From Oegoconia quadripuncta (Eukaryota; Arthropoda; Insecta; Lepidoptera; Autostichidae): a stretch of DNA of 64,000 nucleotides. The stretch is taken from the NCBI GenBank assembly GCA_949316235.1, contig OX438744.1:37320778-37384777 (forward strand), given 5' to 3'. Made by a program: the position numbers and the translations under genes. The notes below the pieces were generated by a model, which ran no database searches, was not told the origin of the DNA, and worked only from the letters and a program-made list of their open reading frames with translations. This document shows, piece after piece, positions 10,466 through 21,696 of the stretch. Positions within the stretch are counted from its first letter, which is position 1; every line of letters starts with the position of its first letter.

Positions 10466-10535
10466 TCACGAAGTCTATTTACAGATAAACACAACTTGTG
10501 TGTTAAATTAGCATTTTTATCCGACTTCAAACTTC

Positions 10536-10765
10536 AAGCATTTATTTCAACGTAAGATACATAATATCATTTGTTGAATGTCAATTTAAATCTATTGGAA
10601 ATGAAAATAGGGTTTAGGCATGTTTCGGTCTGTCAGTATGTCCAAGGTACCATTGCTTCGGAAAGGGAAATCATCTGTGGGAAAAGAAGCGACGCAAGAA
10701 ACCCACAGGATCATTTTTTTTCTTCATTCTTTTTTTTCCTGCTCACTTTCTGTCTGTGCTGACTT
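10536..10765 (+). repeat. LINE-derived repeat (CTTCAAGCATTTATTTCAA family)
   Basis: The start ACTTCAAGCATTTATTTCAA, the block TGTTGAATGTCAATTTAAAT and the block GGAAAGGGAAATCATCTGTG recur in order at 29597-29815. It ends in a T-rich run. No intact frame. Confidence 0.5.
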
Positions 10766-10869
10766 TCTACTGCCTCAGAAAAGAAGGTAATGTTTTCCAA
10801 GTGTATGTATGTAGATTTCTATGTAGCCTAAACGGCATGACCGATTTTGTGTGCAATAATGTGTGATTC

Positions 10870-11122
10870 GATTTTTTTTTAATTTTTTTTTTATGCATAA
10901 CGGGTTGGTACTTCACCTCAATCACACCTGTTGTTAAGTGAAGTGAGGTCGAAGGTGGAAACGTACTAACCCGGAAAACCCAACACATTTGGGGGACTGG
11001 CTATCTTATCTCTGACAACCGGAACACAACAATGCTATTAACATTGCTGCTTGGCGGCAGATTTAGATAAGTGGTGGTAGCTAGCCAGGCGGACATTTAA
11101 AATACCCTACCACCAACCAAAT
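10870..11122 (-). mobile_element. SINE-1, head missing (reverse)
   Basis: Poly(A) tail on the - strand at 10870-10892, then the full body up to GGTTGGTGGTAGGGTATTTT. The tRNA-like head is absent: 5' truncation. Confidence 0.75.
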
Positions 11123-11817
11123 TCGTCTCAATTCCCAAAATGTCTTATATACATTACATACACAAAAATCCAACATGGCGCCCGCCAGACGCTGTCGAGT
11201 TTTGTGGTTTAAATACTTGAATAGTTTTTACATTAATTTTGTTTTAAATAAATATTTATATAATTGATAGATTTAGTTAGTATAACACCAAATAGACTGA
11301 CAACATCGTTGTATAGAAAGGAGACGTCATAAGAGCACTAAAAGAGTTTTCGCAGTCTATAAATGGGGTGAAAACTTTTTTACGGCGTCAATATATCGGG
11401 TGTCTCAACTTTGACGTCACAAGCCCCTCGAGAGTTCTAGAAGTCGTTCAACACGACACGGCAGTATTGACAGACCATTTATTTATTTTATTTCAATACC
11501 CCTGAGGTAGAAGTAAAAAAAGTTATTTTTAATCTGTATAAAAAGTATACTGGAAACAGCTTGGAATTTATTTATTTATTTATTATTTTTTTAACTTAGG
11601 TTCTATGACTTTGATATTCTTCATTTTTTTTCAACTTCTTTCAACTATTTCTATAAAACGTAAAGTAGTTTTCATAGATAGGTAGCTTATTTATCTAAGA
11701 CAGTTAAGCTAAACTTAGAAAACCAAAAAATTTCAATTTAGCGTAAGCAAATTATCCTCCTTCCTTGGGCAGTTGGGTAAAAAAAAACGCGACCGTAGCA
11801 AAAAAAAATAGAAATAG
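11123..11817. other. No gene seen
   Basis: AT-rich unique sequence; no matching repeat or exon. Confidence 0.4.
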
Positions 11818-12136
11818 TTTTTTTTTTTTATTCCCAACGGGTTGGTACACTAAATTACGTTTTCTCCTATCTATGTAGAGTTGTAACTACACCTGTTACT
11901 ATTAATATTTCTGTAAATTTCATTTATAGATTTCTTTAATGCACAACGGGCTAGCGTTTGATCTCAATCACACCTGATGTTAAGTGAAAATGAGGTCGAA
12001 GGTGGAAGCGTACTGACCCGGAAACCCCAACACATTTGGGGGACTGGCTATCTCATCTCTGACAACCGGAACACAACAATGCTATTAACATTGCTGCTTG
12101 GCGGCAGATTTAGATAAGATGGTGGTAGCTAGCCAG
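11818..12136 (-). mobile_element. SINE-1 copy with an internal 90-bp insert
   Basis: A short SINE-1 tail fragment (CCAACGGGTTGGTA) at 11833-11849 is followed by a block, CACTAAATTACGTTTTCTCC ... TACTATTAATATTTCTGTAA. Then the SINE-1 tail repeats from 11937 and the body runs to the GCTAGCCAG block. The same insert block sits next to another SINE-1 tail at 42408-42560. Confidence 0.6.
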
Positions 12137-12660
12137 TTTATTTCATTAACTCCTTTCGGAGAAGGCGAAGGGATCTAAGCCCATACAGCCATGTCTTATT
12201 TCTCTTATTTCTTTAATTTATTTAGTCTGTCTCAGTGAAAACAAGTAATTCTTCGTATACTTGGCGTATACAGAGTCTAGTCATGGTCAAGTCATTCTTC
12301 AGTAAAGTGGCAGAATGCTTTAAAAATGATTTTAGCGGCTTCGGGTGGGATCCCGAAAGCTTCCTTATGCACTTTAATTTACACTTCCCTTCACTTGTAA
12401 CGTTTGCTGCACAATATTCTGCCATTATTAAGCTTCAAAAGTTAGAATTCACAAATTATAAGAATTATAAAGAATAATGCTACTTCACTCGCCGAGATCC
12501 CGCCAAAAAGCCAGTTTTTTTGTAAAGTTTGTACTTTTGGACAGGCAAAGACTATTAAGCCCAAACAGCCAAGACAAAGGAATAATAAATGTTAAATTTA
12601 CTGAAACGAATTTCGTGTTATGAAGTTTCTAGTAATTTACAAATAAAATTGAGTCATATT
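12137..12660. other. No gene seen
   Basis: Unique sequence with short overlapping open frames on both strands around 12222-12477. No homology, splice sites or codon pattern convinces me. Confidence 0.4.
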
Positions 12661-12674
12661 AAGGGGAAGTTGAA

Positions 12675-12835
12675 ATCTTACTAGCTGTCTTATCTCAAAT
12701 ACTCGAACACTACAATGCTATTAATACTCCTACTGGTGGTAGCAAGTAGCTCAGCTGGATATTTAAAAATATCTTAATGTCAGCCAAATCGAGTACTAAG
12801 TATTTGCCCGTGGGAACCGAACCAGCTTTGATTCT
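12675..12835 (-). mobile_element. Old, degenerate SINE-1 copy (reverse)
   Basis: Weak but ordered matches to the body (CTATTAATACTCCTACTGG for the usual CTATTAACATTGCTGCTTGG) and to the head block. Clearly older than the other copies. Confidence 0.5.
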
Positions 12836-14690
12836 TCCAAATGGCTTCATAGATTTTAATTATTTATTGATAATAGATGAAGCTTTTTCACGTAAGTTTG
12901 CAACGCTTTCCTAAATTATTCTTGTCCAAAAAAATGTACTTTACGATAGATTGGGAATGGCTTTGATGGATGTAAAAGAAAAAAGAGTCGCCTTTGGAGT
13001 CCCATGTCTCCGTGGATGTCGGAAAGCTTCGGAGACAATCCTCCCTAAATATTTAAATTCAAAAACCACAAGTTAAATGACTTCACCTTTTGGCCCTTTT
13101 CAATGTTTTAAAGAAAATTCCATCGTCATTTTTGTAAATTTTCAAAATCCGTTTCTACATTTTGCAAAGCTCGCGTTGACGCGCCTTTCGACACCCATTT
13201 ATCCCCTTTCAATATTCGTGACGTTTTGTCAATGTCTCACTATTTCCTGGAACTTGCTCCTATTACATAAGCGATCGAGAAAATATTCCTAATATTGAAA
13301 CCAGACGTGATCCGTTCTGCAATCCAAAATTTGGGAAAACAATTCGTATTACGACCTCCGTTGGCTCGATTTTCGCATTATGTATACAGATTTCTATGTT
13401 AGCCTAAACTGCTTGACCGATGTTGAAGTGCAAGGTGTTATTAGATTCGTCATCCACAGAGTGATATGGGATATATTTTATGGTGAAAAGTTCAAAATAG
13501 CGCCCGCAAAGTATAAAATATACTGTCGGGCTTTTTTTAAATTGTTATTTCTTCCCAAACTTTTTAAAAGGAACACAACCAATAAATAATCGACTAATGC
13601 AATATTATGATCTTCCACACAATAGATCAGTTCATAATGCACCGTATTATTGGGAATATCAATTCTGAGGCCTCGTACTAATACAGTTATTTGTAAGGGG
13701 TGAGAAGTTACTGCAGGGTTGGGCTACACATCGCGAATGTACAGACGGACATAATGATTTTGATCTTGTTCGTGTTAGCACCAAGAACTTAGAGACAATA
13801 ACTATTAATATTTTCGATTTTTAACCTCAGACGCTAAAAGAGGGGTATTGAAGCCTATCTATGTGTTTGTTTGCAAACGCCGTTGCAAACGGTTTTCTAT
13901 TTTCGAAAACGAGTGATTAAAACGGTTTATCTCACACGGCATTACATTACATACAAACTTAAGGTCCAAATTTTCGAATCCATTGAAACTCTATACGTAT
14001 ATAGGATACATAGAATTAAATAAGTTTGCAGAAAACATTTTCAAAATGTCGTATTTAAAAGAACATTTTGCATGTTTTCTGTTACTATGGAAAACTTATT
14101 ATTATAGCAAATATTCTCTAACTGGACCTCTTCAGTGACTATTAGTAAATCAGTCAAGGGAGTTTGGCATATGATTCGTTTTGACGAGTCCAATATATTG
14201 TACTTGGTGTCGAGGGTCTGATGATGGAGCCAGGAGGTGGATGATGGAACTCTAAGATGTTTATTAGTTTTTTAAACTATACATGCATTTTTTTTAAACT
14301 AATTCTAATCACAAAGTGTTATGGTTACGCAGCAAAAAAAAAACTCCGTAGTCTCAATACTATTAAATCAAAGTATAAAAAAATCACATATACATATCCC
14401 ATCATTTAATTCTCATATGACGACAACATAATTTCAAAAAGGAAAGGGGTGACAAACCGCTATTCTTTTTTTTTTCGTTTTTTTTTACCGTATTTGTCAT
14501 CGTCCGACTAAAATGTCGCGGGATTTTTTTAACAAAAGGCATTAGGAAGATTTACTAGCTTAGTCTTTGTTGCATTTTTTTCAAGTTAACTGTACTTGAG
14601 TAGTCAAGGGTTTTAGCAAAGGATTATAAGAATATGAAAAACGACCTCCCGTAGCTTTCGTTCTAAAAGATTTTAAACAATTCCACTTCC
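12836..14690. other. No gene seen
   Basis: About 1.85 kb of AT-rich sequence with T and A runs, without a repeat shared with the rest of the window. Short open frames at 13077 and 13380 have no support. Confidence 0.4.
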
Positions 14691-14691
14691 C

Positions 14692-14993
14692 ACTAATATT
14701 ATAAAAGCGAATGTATATGGATGTTTGTACCTCTGTTACGTTGAGCGAATTTGGATGAAATTTAGTAGAAAGATGGACTATGTCCCGGAGTAATTAATAG
14801 TGTTTTATCACGAAATCTAACTAATATTATAAATGAGAAAGTTTGAATGTTTGTTTGTTTGTTGCTCAATCACGGCGAAACGGATGAACGGATTTGGATG
14901 AAATTTGGTATATAGGTAGAATATACCCTGGATTGAGACATAGGATATTTAAAGTTATTCCACGCAGGCGAAGCCGCGGGCGGAAAGCTAGTT
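14692..14993 (+). repeat. Two repeat T copies in tandem
   Basis: A partial copy starts CTAATATTATAAAAGCGAAT at 14692. A fuller one at 14821-14993 runs from CTAATATTATAAATGAGAAA through CGGATGAACGGATTTGGATG to CGAAGCCGCGGGCGGAAAGC. This is the cleanest forward example of the family. Confidence 0.6.
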
Positions 14994-15169
14994 TAGAAAA
15001 GCAAGTGTTTAATATATTGTCTCTTCTCTACTTCCCTTCATCTGCAGATGAGATATTCGTTAAGGGTGTGTTTGGTATCTGTGACATAGAAGACATGCAG
15101 CCCACGCTATTATTTCCTTTATCAGATCAATTCGAAAAAACGTAATAATTTTTTAAATGTACCGACTGG
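14994..15169. other. No gene seen
   Basis: Short AT-rich stretch, unassigned. Confidence 0.35.
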
Positions 15170-15262
15170 AAACGCGCTTGACAACAATCTCACCTGATGG
15201 AAATATACAATGTGGTCGAAGATGAAGCACGCGATTATATAGGATTCAGGAAAGGGAAGGAA
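15170..15262 (-). pseudogene. LINE 3' remnant (reverse)
   Basis: AATCTCACCTGATGGAAAT and GATGAAGCACGCGAT are reverse-strand matches to the tail of the LINE copies at 2100-2200 and 8400-8500. Only the last part of the element survives. Confidence 0.5.
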
Positions 15263-16154
15263 GTTTCATACATTGTCTGTTCGCATACCTACCAATTATA
15301 TATTTACTTACACATAATAATATCACCAAAGATAAGAGAGGTATAATAATTTTAAGTGATAAATTAATCACAATAAGCTGTACATATTTGCCACAGCCGC
15401 GGATAATTACCACACCACACGACGTAATAACGAAAACAACTAATATAATACGAGAAGAATAAATAAAATGCGCAAAGATCATTAGCACATCTCGTATACA
15501 AGTGGGATGGAACAATGAGAGGCCAATTGCTTAGAAAATGCTACCTAATAATTACCTACGTCGGAGGGATGTGCTGCTCTATTACGCCGAATTCGCGTCA
15601 TATCATAATTAGCATTACGATCCACAGCCCTCAGTAAAAGAGAATAGGAAGCTTAATCTGCCACATGATCCAAGTGACGAATTGGTATATTTGTGTTAGA
15701 CTACTGGGCATCTGACAGGTGGTTTTAAGCCACAACCAACTTGGCTATCAATTGTGTTCGAATTGAAATATATCGAGTGTCGTATATTTAACGTGCCATC
15801 TGAAGCCCAAAACACATATGATAGTGTTACTACGTCACATGTCCAAGAACTAACTATATAATCATTGCTCAACTTCACTAATCGAAAAATAATAGTGAAT
15901 TTGACTGCACCAGCCTATGTAGCATGACACCATTTTATCACGCGCGACGTAGGAGTGTGAATGTGATAGTTGTATATTTCGTCCAAGCAAATAGCCAGTA
16001 CAAATATTATCTCACGCGACCTAAATGTTTATCGCGCCTGTCATGCTAAGAGGGCATGAGTGCTTCACAAATTCACGTGTAAAAAAATATTCCACAATGT
16101 CAGTGAATCAAAATTAAATAATTAGTTCTTTTTTATTAAAGATTTTACCTAATG
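15263..16154. other. No gene seen
   Basis: Unique sequence left of the BEL element. It ends with the GTAAG target site. Minus-strand open frames at 15246-15515 and 15696-15878 show no family features. Confidence 0.4.
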
Positions 16155-16159
16155 GTAAG
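16155..16159. repeat. Target-site duplication of the BEL element, left copy
   Basis: GTAAG, repeated exactly at 22520-22524 right after the other LTR. A 5-bp duplication is the usual size for this superfamily and confirms the element limits. Confidence 0.9.
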
Positions 16160-16436
16160 TATCGACGATAGCTAAGAGCGGTGCGCTGGTGGAAGAAATA
16201 ACTACTCGTTTTCGTATAGACTGTGTTTTAATATTAATAAAATAAAGAAAATATATAGAGAAAGCAACTAAAGCAAAAACCGAAACGCCAAGATGCCAAA
16301 AATTATGTGTTGTCAATTTAGAATTTGCTCGTTCTTAAAAAGTAAATATGAACATTGGTGGCCAGTTATAGGCCTCCCAAATCAACCTCCACGCTCTTCG
16401 CGTGGTCTGCGGTATCCACGGCCTCCATCGCTGACA
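16160..16436 (-). repeat. BEL element 3' LTR
   Basis: 277 bp; on the - strand it starts TGTCAGCGATGG and ends CGTCGATA. It differs from the 5' LTR at two sites (near 16290 and 16380). The stop codon of the pol frame lies inside it at 16366. An AT-rich stretch (TCTATATATTTTC on the - strand, about 16250) could hold the promoter TATA region. Confidence 0.93.
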
Positions 16437-19400
16437 TTCCCCTCTCCGTTGAACCGCCTATCATGGCCGTTGGTTCAGGAGAATGGACAGGTAGCGGTAC
16501 AACTCTTCTAAGAGGCCGTCGAAAAATTCCCCCTTTAGTGAGGACGTCTACCACTCGTATGACTCCATCTTTTCCAGGTAAAGTTGCGATTATGCGCCCC
16601 ATAGGCCATACGTTCCGGGGTAAGTTGGGATCAGCAACGACGACTATATCTCCGACAGTGCAATCTTTATCGTTGTGTTTTGCTGTGAAGTGATGTTGGC
16701 GAAAAGTGGGAAGATATTCTTCGACCCATCTCGACCAGAAAGCATCCGCTAAGCTTTGTACTCTTCGCCATTCTTTCCGGCCAACGTACTCCGGCTCGGA
16801 ATTGCACATTTGTGTAGCTCCAGAAGCGCTTCCAAGTAAAAAATGGAACGGCGTTAAAGCTTCTTTGTCTTCCGTGCCGGTTTGGACATAGGTAAGTGGT
16901 CTCGAATTCACAATATTCTCAACTTCGGCGAGAAGTGTCTGAAGAGTGGGTTCTTTCGGGGATTTCTCCTTCAACACGGTCGCCAGAGCCCTCTTTACGG
17001 TCCCGATTAATCTCTCCCAGGACCCGGCCATTGATGGCGATGCTGGTGGTAAGTACTTCCACACAATCATCAGATTCGTTGCGAACGCTCTGGTGGCCCC
17101 CTCCATTTCCAAACGGGCACGCTTCAAATCGTTGTCGGCTCCATGGAAGGCCGTCGCATTGTCACTCGTGATAGTTGACGGACAACCTCTCCTTGCGATG
17201 AAGCGTCGAAGCCCCAATATCGCTGCGTCTGCTGATAAATTCTGTATGAGCTCTAAGTGAACCGCTCTCGTCGTCAAGCAGGTGAATAAGGCAACCCATC
17301 TCTTCTCGTTCCGCCGACCGATCGTCACCAGCATAGGACCAAAATAATCCAAACCTACATGTGTGAATGGACGTGTATGGTGATCAAGCCGTTCGGCAGG
17401 TAGAGCACCTTCTAATGGTATGGGAGCAACGGCGGGACGAATTCTACAGAGTTGACAGCTATGCGCCACAGAGCGTACGACATTACGGAGGCCGATAACC
17501 CAGAAAACTCTACGACATTCATTTAATACAGTTTCATTGTGGGCATGACCGAACCGTTCATGAAGATGCTGGATTAGCAATCGAACAATTCGGTTATTCC
17601 CAGGTAGGATGAGAGGACGTTTCACAATGTCAGTATGCGCGACATTATCAATCCGTCCTCTTAACCTTAACAACTGATTATCATCTAAAAAAGGGTTCAG
17701 CAACTTTAGTTTGCTGCTAGCTGGCAAAGGATTACCGCTTCGTAAGCAAGCCAGAACTGTTGAAAATTCTTTGTGCTGTACACTACGCCAAACTAGCAAT
17801 TCTGCGAAACGTAAATCCTCTGCAGTCAAAGGCAAAATCGCGTCAGCAATATGGGTTTTCCTTACTTTCCCAATGAGAGAATTACAAAATTTACGCACTA
17901 TCGCTGTACTCCGCAGGAAAGTTAACCATTTACTAAAACGGCTAGCTTCGGGAATGATCGGCACAAGATGCTCGGAAACCTGAGTGAGGAGGACGGTCTT
18001 TCTCATCTCTCCGGGCGTATCGATAACAAAAGACCCCGTTTCATCGCTGGGCCAATCGTTCTCCGAAAATAAGAAAGACGGACCACTTAACCATCTACCT
18101 AAAGGATTCTTAGACCCCTTAAATAATTTGGTTGCATCGTCTGCTACATTCAAGGCGCTGGGAACCCACCGCCACTCTTCCCTATGGGTCAGCTCTGTTA
18201 TTTCGCCAACGCGGTGGGCAACAAACGGTTTGAACGAGCGTACGTCTGCCTGAATCCAGGCGAGCGTCGTTTTTGAATCAGACCAAAAAACGCGACGATG
18301 TATAATTTTCCGGTGGGCTTTACATATTGTATCAGCAAGGCGAGCAGCCAAAAGAGCTCCCTGTAGTTCGAGCCTTGGAATCGAAATTGGCTTGTTTGGA
18401 GCTACACGCGCCTTACTGGACACCATCGACAAAACCACGAGATTGCTTTGGTATATGACCCTCCAGTAAGCAACGGCAGCATAAGCAACCTCGCTCGCGT
18501 CTGAAAAAACGTGAAGTTCCAGTCGCTCGATTACGCCAGAAGAAAAGTAACATCGTGGCACTTGCAGACTTCGTATATCCACAAGTGCCACGTACCACCC
18601 CCTCCACTGGCGAGAGTCATCGACTGGAAGCGGCTCATCCCAAGTCTTTACGGTCCGCCAGGTTTGCTGAAACAGTATTCTTCCGTGAATAGTAAAAGGA
18701 GAGAGTAAGCCCAACGGATCAAAAATCTTCATTAAATCGCTCAAAACTTTTCGCTTAGTAAGCGTGGCGCTTTCGCTCACTTCGCGCCTAAACATAAAAA
18801 CATCTGTTGTTGGAATCCAAAACATTCCTAAAATTTTTAAGCCAGTGTCGGGGACGTTAAGCTGAACGTCCATTGGAGAATTTTTGTGTAACTGAGGGGG
18901 AATTAATTTCAGGGCTTCAGGACGATTGGACACCCAACTACACATTTCAAAACCACATTTTCCATGGATATTGAAAATATTGTAAGCTAATTCAGCTGCT
19001 TTGTCAACGTCATCTACACTTCCCAAGTAATCGTCCATGTAGTGGTCCTCTATTATTGCCTTCGCTGCGTCTGGGAATTCAAGTTCGAATTCTTTGGCAT
19101 TTTTATTTTTAATAAATAAGGCCGAACACGCTGATGAAGCAGCGCCGAAAATGACAGAGGACATCCTATATTCTCTGACTGCGGTAGATGGGTTACTGTC
19201 TCGCCACAAATATCTTTGGAAATCCCTATCCTCGTCTCTAATTTTAATTTGAGAAAACATCTCCCTGATATCTCCCGTTAAAGCTATTTGTCCCTCTCTA
19301 AATCTAAATAAAATTTCTAGTAAAGAATTAAGCAAGTCTGGACCAGGTAATAACAAATCATTCAAACAAATTCCTCCTGACTTTGCTGCGGCATCATGCA

Positions 19401-21696
19401 CAATTCTCAGCTTCCCTGGCTTTGCAGGATGGGTTACGCCGAAATGCGGTAAATACCACCTAGGTACAGAAGATTCAACATGAAAAAGATCACTACATAC
19501 TTCTGCGTAACCCTTCTGTACATATGCGTCGATATTTACCCGATACAAATTTAAATATTTATTATCTCTCGCACACTTCCTCTCAAGACTTTTAAGCCGT
19601 GAAAAAGCATGATTGTAACTATTTGGAATCACTTTATTATCATAACGCCACAGTAAACCAACTTCGAAACGGCCATTTGGTAAACGTCGCGAAGTTTCTT
19701 CTAAAATACGTAAAGCGCGTTTCTCCGTTTCAGTGTACGGTGACGTTTTCTCAATACCTAGAGACTCGAGTTTGTAATGCTCCTTGATAAGACTTTCTAG
19801 CCTAGAGTCCTCAACTGACACATGATGGGTGCGCAAAATGTTTTTCTTCGTGCAACCACCATACAGAACCCATCCCAAAGTTGTATTGGCTGCAACGGGT
19901 TCAGACGGTTTCCCTGTTCGATACTCGCTCGACATTAACAAATGCCAGTTGTTTACCCCAATCAAAATCTTCGGAGATGCATCTTTGTACGAGATTAAAT
20001 CAAGGAGATCAGAAACGTGCGGTAATGTATCTATTTTATTTATTAATACAGACTGATTTTTAAAAAGATTTAAATCAGAAACCGTGCGTGCACTATGGAC
20101 AGTGAAAATGTCAGATCGATGTTTACCTTTCACCTGAAATGTCACTGTCTTTGAAAAAATATTCTGACGGTCACCTGTCACACCATGTAAACAAATTTTA
20201 TTTAAAGGACCTTCCAAGCCTACTTGTGCCGCTAAATCAGCATCAACCAGGGTTGCTGTGGATCCATCGTCGAGCAGAGCGAACGTGTCCACATTTCCAT
20301 CAGGTCCAAAAATTGTGACAGGGACCATTTTCAAAAAAGCTTGCTGATTTGTATCTAAACTATAACTCTGCTCTACTACCCGAGGAGAGGAAACGCCCTC
20401 CTCGGTTACACTAGAGAGGTCCTGCGAGGAGGTACCGGACCGACAAGACGTGTTATGGACATGAATTGTGCTATCGGCGGTGTCTTTTTGTTTTGAAAAG
20501 CCAGAGTTATGCAGTAGCATATGATGCGGTTTTCTACAATTGTCTTGACCACATGATCTTGCCTTACAATTCCGCCAATCATGCTTAGATATTTTTAAAC
20601 AATTACGACATATTTTACGTTTAAGTACCCAGTTCCATCTGTCATCGACTTTAAGTGTTTTGAAACTATCACAAATTTTGATTGTGTGGTTTCCGGAACA
20701 ATACAAGCATGTGGGTTGATCAGTGGTGTCTGTAGTGCGTACTATCTCCTGAATTCGGACTTTGTTATGATTATTCTGTGAATGAGAGGGATGAACGTTT
20801 ATTGTGTGAGGCGATAGGGTTACCGCATCTGGCATTCCATATTTTATAGTACGACACGCTTCTCTTTCCAGAAACTGTGCGAGAAGCTCCACCCTCGGTG
20901 TGCGCCCGTCATCATTCTCTGCACCATAATCAATCCACCGAGCATGAAGTAACGGCGACAGCTTGGACACAACAAAAAAATATAAATCGGGAGAATAAAT
21001 ATATGAAAACTCCCTCATGAATTTTATTGTAGATATACAATTTTTTAATTTACAAGCAAATATATTCAAGTCGTTAGAACCTCGTCCTAACCTAGGCAAG
21101 GCTTTAATTATACCTATCTCGTAGGCTATAATATTTTCTGGCCTCGCGAAGCGTAATTCAAGGCTACGAATAATAGACGAGGGATCATCAGCTGTTGCTA
21201 ACAATGAAGCGACAGCTGCCCTGGCCTCCCCTCGGATTGCGACACGCAATCTCCCAAGATTATCACTGCTGGAAAAAGCTGTATTAGTGTCGTCATATGC
21301 ACGTTTGAATACAATCCACTCATGAATATTTCCAGAGAAGGAGGGTAAATCTACCTGTTTGGTTTTAAATGTGGTTAATTGCCTCTCTGTTAGTGTAGCG
21401 ATTGCATTTGCAAGGGCATTAATGTCATTACCAGCATTAGATAAAGGAGGCACTTCCACGTGTGATGGCTCACGTACCAGTGGCTGCGCTAGCTGCTGAG
21501 CCGCGAGAATAGGCTGGCCCTTGAATTGAAAATCGTTGGTGTTATCCCCAAGCCAGCCTGTAACACGATTAAAAGATAAATGATCTTCATTATATGGGAT
21601 TGGCTGAGACGGCGGTTCCGCTTGTAAACACGGTAGGTTTCTATCACCACCAGACTCGCCTAACTCTTTATCGATTCCCATCTGCTTAGGCAACAC
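16366..21696 (-). CDS. BEL/Pao gag-pol polyprotein
   Basis: 1776 residues counted from a GTG at 21696. The frame stays open further upstream to a TAG near 21755, so the true start is probably in the upstream frame. Domains in order: DUF1759 gag region about 115-290; zinc knuckles C330-C333-H337-C342 and C363-C366-H372-C377; aspartic protease with DDGST at 476-480; reverse transcriptase about 740-900 with D809 and YMDD at 886-889; Pao peptidase/connection region; RNase H with D1066, E1110 and D1140; integrase zinc motif ending C1414-C1417; integrase core D1450, D1512, E1561; DUF5641-like C-terminus about 1640-1740. No internal stop and no obvious loss of a catalytic residue, so this copy could still supply enzymes. 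The last 24 codons are read from the 3' LTR. Confidence 0.93.
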   Translation of the reverse strand: MLPKQMGIDKELGESGGDRNLPCLQAEPPSQPIPYNEDHLSFNRVTGWLGDNTNDFQFKGQPILAAQQLAQPLVREPSHVEVPPLSNAGNDINALANAIATLTERQLTTFKTKQVDLPSFSGNIHEWIVFKRAYDDTNTAFSSSDNLGRLRVAIRGEARAAVASLLATADDPSSIIRSLELRFARPENIIAYEIGIIKALPRLGRGSNDLNIFACKLKNCISTIKFMREFSYIYSPDLYFFVVSKLSPLLHARWIDYGAENDDGRTPRVELLAQFLEREACRTIKYGMPDAVTLSPHTINVHPSHSQNNHNKVRIQEIVRTTDTTDQPTCLYCSGNHTIKICDSFKTLKVDDRWNWVLKRKICRNCLKISKHDWRNCKARSCGQDNCRKPHHMLLHNSGFSKQKDTADSTIHVHNTSCRSGTSSQDLSSVTEEGVSSPRVVEQSYSLDTNQQAFLKMVPVTIFGPDGNVDTFALLDDGSTATLVDADLAAQVGLEGPLNKICLHGVTGDRQNIFSKTVTFQVKGKHRSDIFTVHSARTVSDLNLFKNQSVLINKIDTLPHVSDLLDLISYKDASPKILIGVNNWHLLMSSEYRTGKPSEPVAANTTLGWVLYGGCTKKNILRTHHVSVEDSRLESLIKEHYKLESLGIEKTSPYTETEKRALRILEETSRRLPNGRFEVGLLWRYDNKVIPNSYNHAFSRLKSLERKCARDNKYLNLYRVNIDAYVQKGYAEVCSDLFHVESSVPRWYLPHFGVTHPAKPGKLRIVHDAAAKSGGICLNDLLLPGPDLLNSLLEILFRFREGQIALTGDIREMFSQIKIRDEDRDFQRYLWRDSNPSTAVREYRMSSVIFGAASSACSALFIKNKNAKEFELEFPDAAKAIIEDHYMDDYLGSVDDVDKAAELAYNIFNIHGKCGFEMCSWVSNRPEALKLIPPQLHKNSPMDVQLNVPDTGLKILGMFWIPTTDVFMFRREVSESATLTKRKVLSDLMKIFDPLGLLSPFTIHGRILFQQTWRTVKTWDEPLPVDDSRQWRGWYVALVDIRSLQVPRCYFSSGVIERLELHVFSDASEVAYAAVAYWRVIYQSNLVVLSMVSSKARVAPNKPISIPRLELQGALLAARLADTICKAHRKIIHRRVFWSDSKTTLAWIQADVRSFKPFVAHRVGEITELTHREEWRWVPSALNVADDATKLFKGSKNPLGRWLSGPSFLFSENDWPSDETGSFVIDTPGEMRKTVLLTQVSEHLVPIIPEASRFSKWLTFLRSTAIVRKFCNSLIGKVRKTHIADAILPLTAEDLRFAELLVWRSVQHKEFSTVLACLRSGNPLPASSKLKLLNPFLDDNQLLRLRGRIDNVAHTDIVKRPLILPGNNRIVRLLIQHLHERFGHAHNETVLNECRRVFWVIGLRNVVRSVAHSCQLCRIRPAVAPIPLEGALPAERLDHHTRPFTHVGLDYFGPMLVTIGRRNEKRWVALFTCLTTRAVHLELIQNLSADAAILGLRRFIARRGCPSTITSDNATAFHGADNDLKRARLEMEGATRAFATNLMIVWKYLPPASPSMAGSWERLIGTVKRALATVLKEKSPKEPTLQTLLAEVENIVNSRPLTYVQTGTEDKEALTPFHFLLGSASGATQMCNSEPEYVGRKEWRRVQSLADAFWSRWVEEYLPTFRQHHFTAKHNDKDCTVGDIVVVADPNLPRNVWPMGRIIATLPGKDGVIRVVDVLTKGGIFRRPLRRVVPLPVHSPEPTAMIGGSTERGMSAMEAVDTADHAKSVEVDLGGL
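16437..16450 (-). other. Polypurine tract of the BEL element
   Basis: On the - strand AACGGAGAGGGGAA directly precedes the 3' LTR. Such a purine run primes plus-strand DNA synthesis in LTR retrotransposons. It lies within the coding frame. Confidence 0.8.

Noticed and set aside
16293..20063. Many + strand open frames of 60-110 codons
   Set aside because: They lie antisense to the BEL pol frame and show no domains; expected shadows of a long coding frame.
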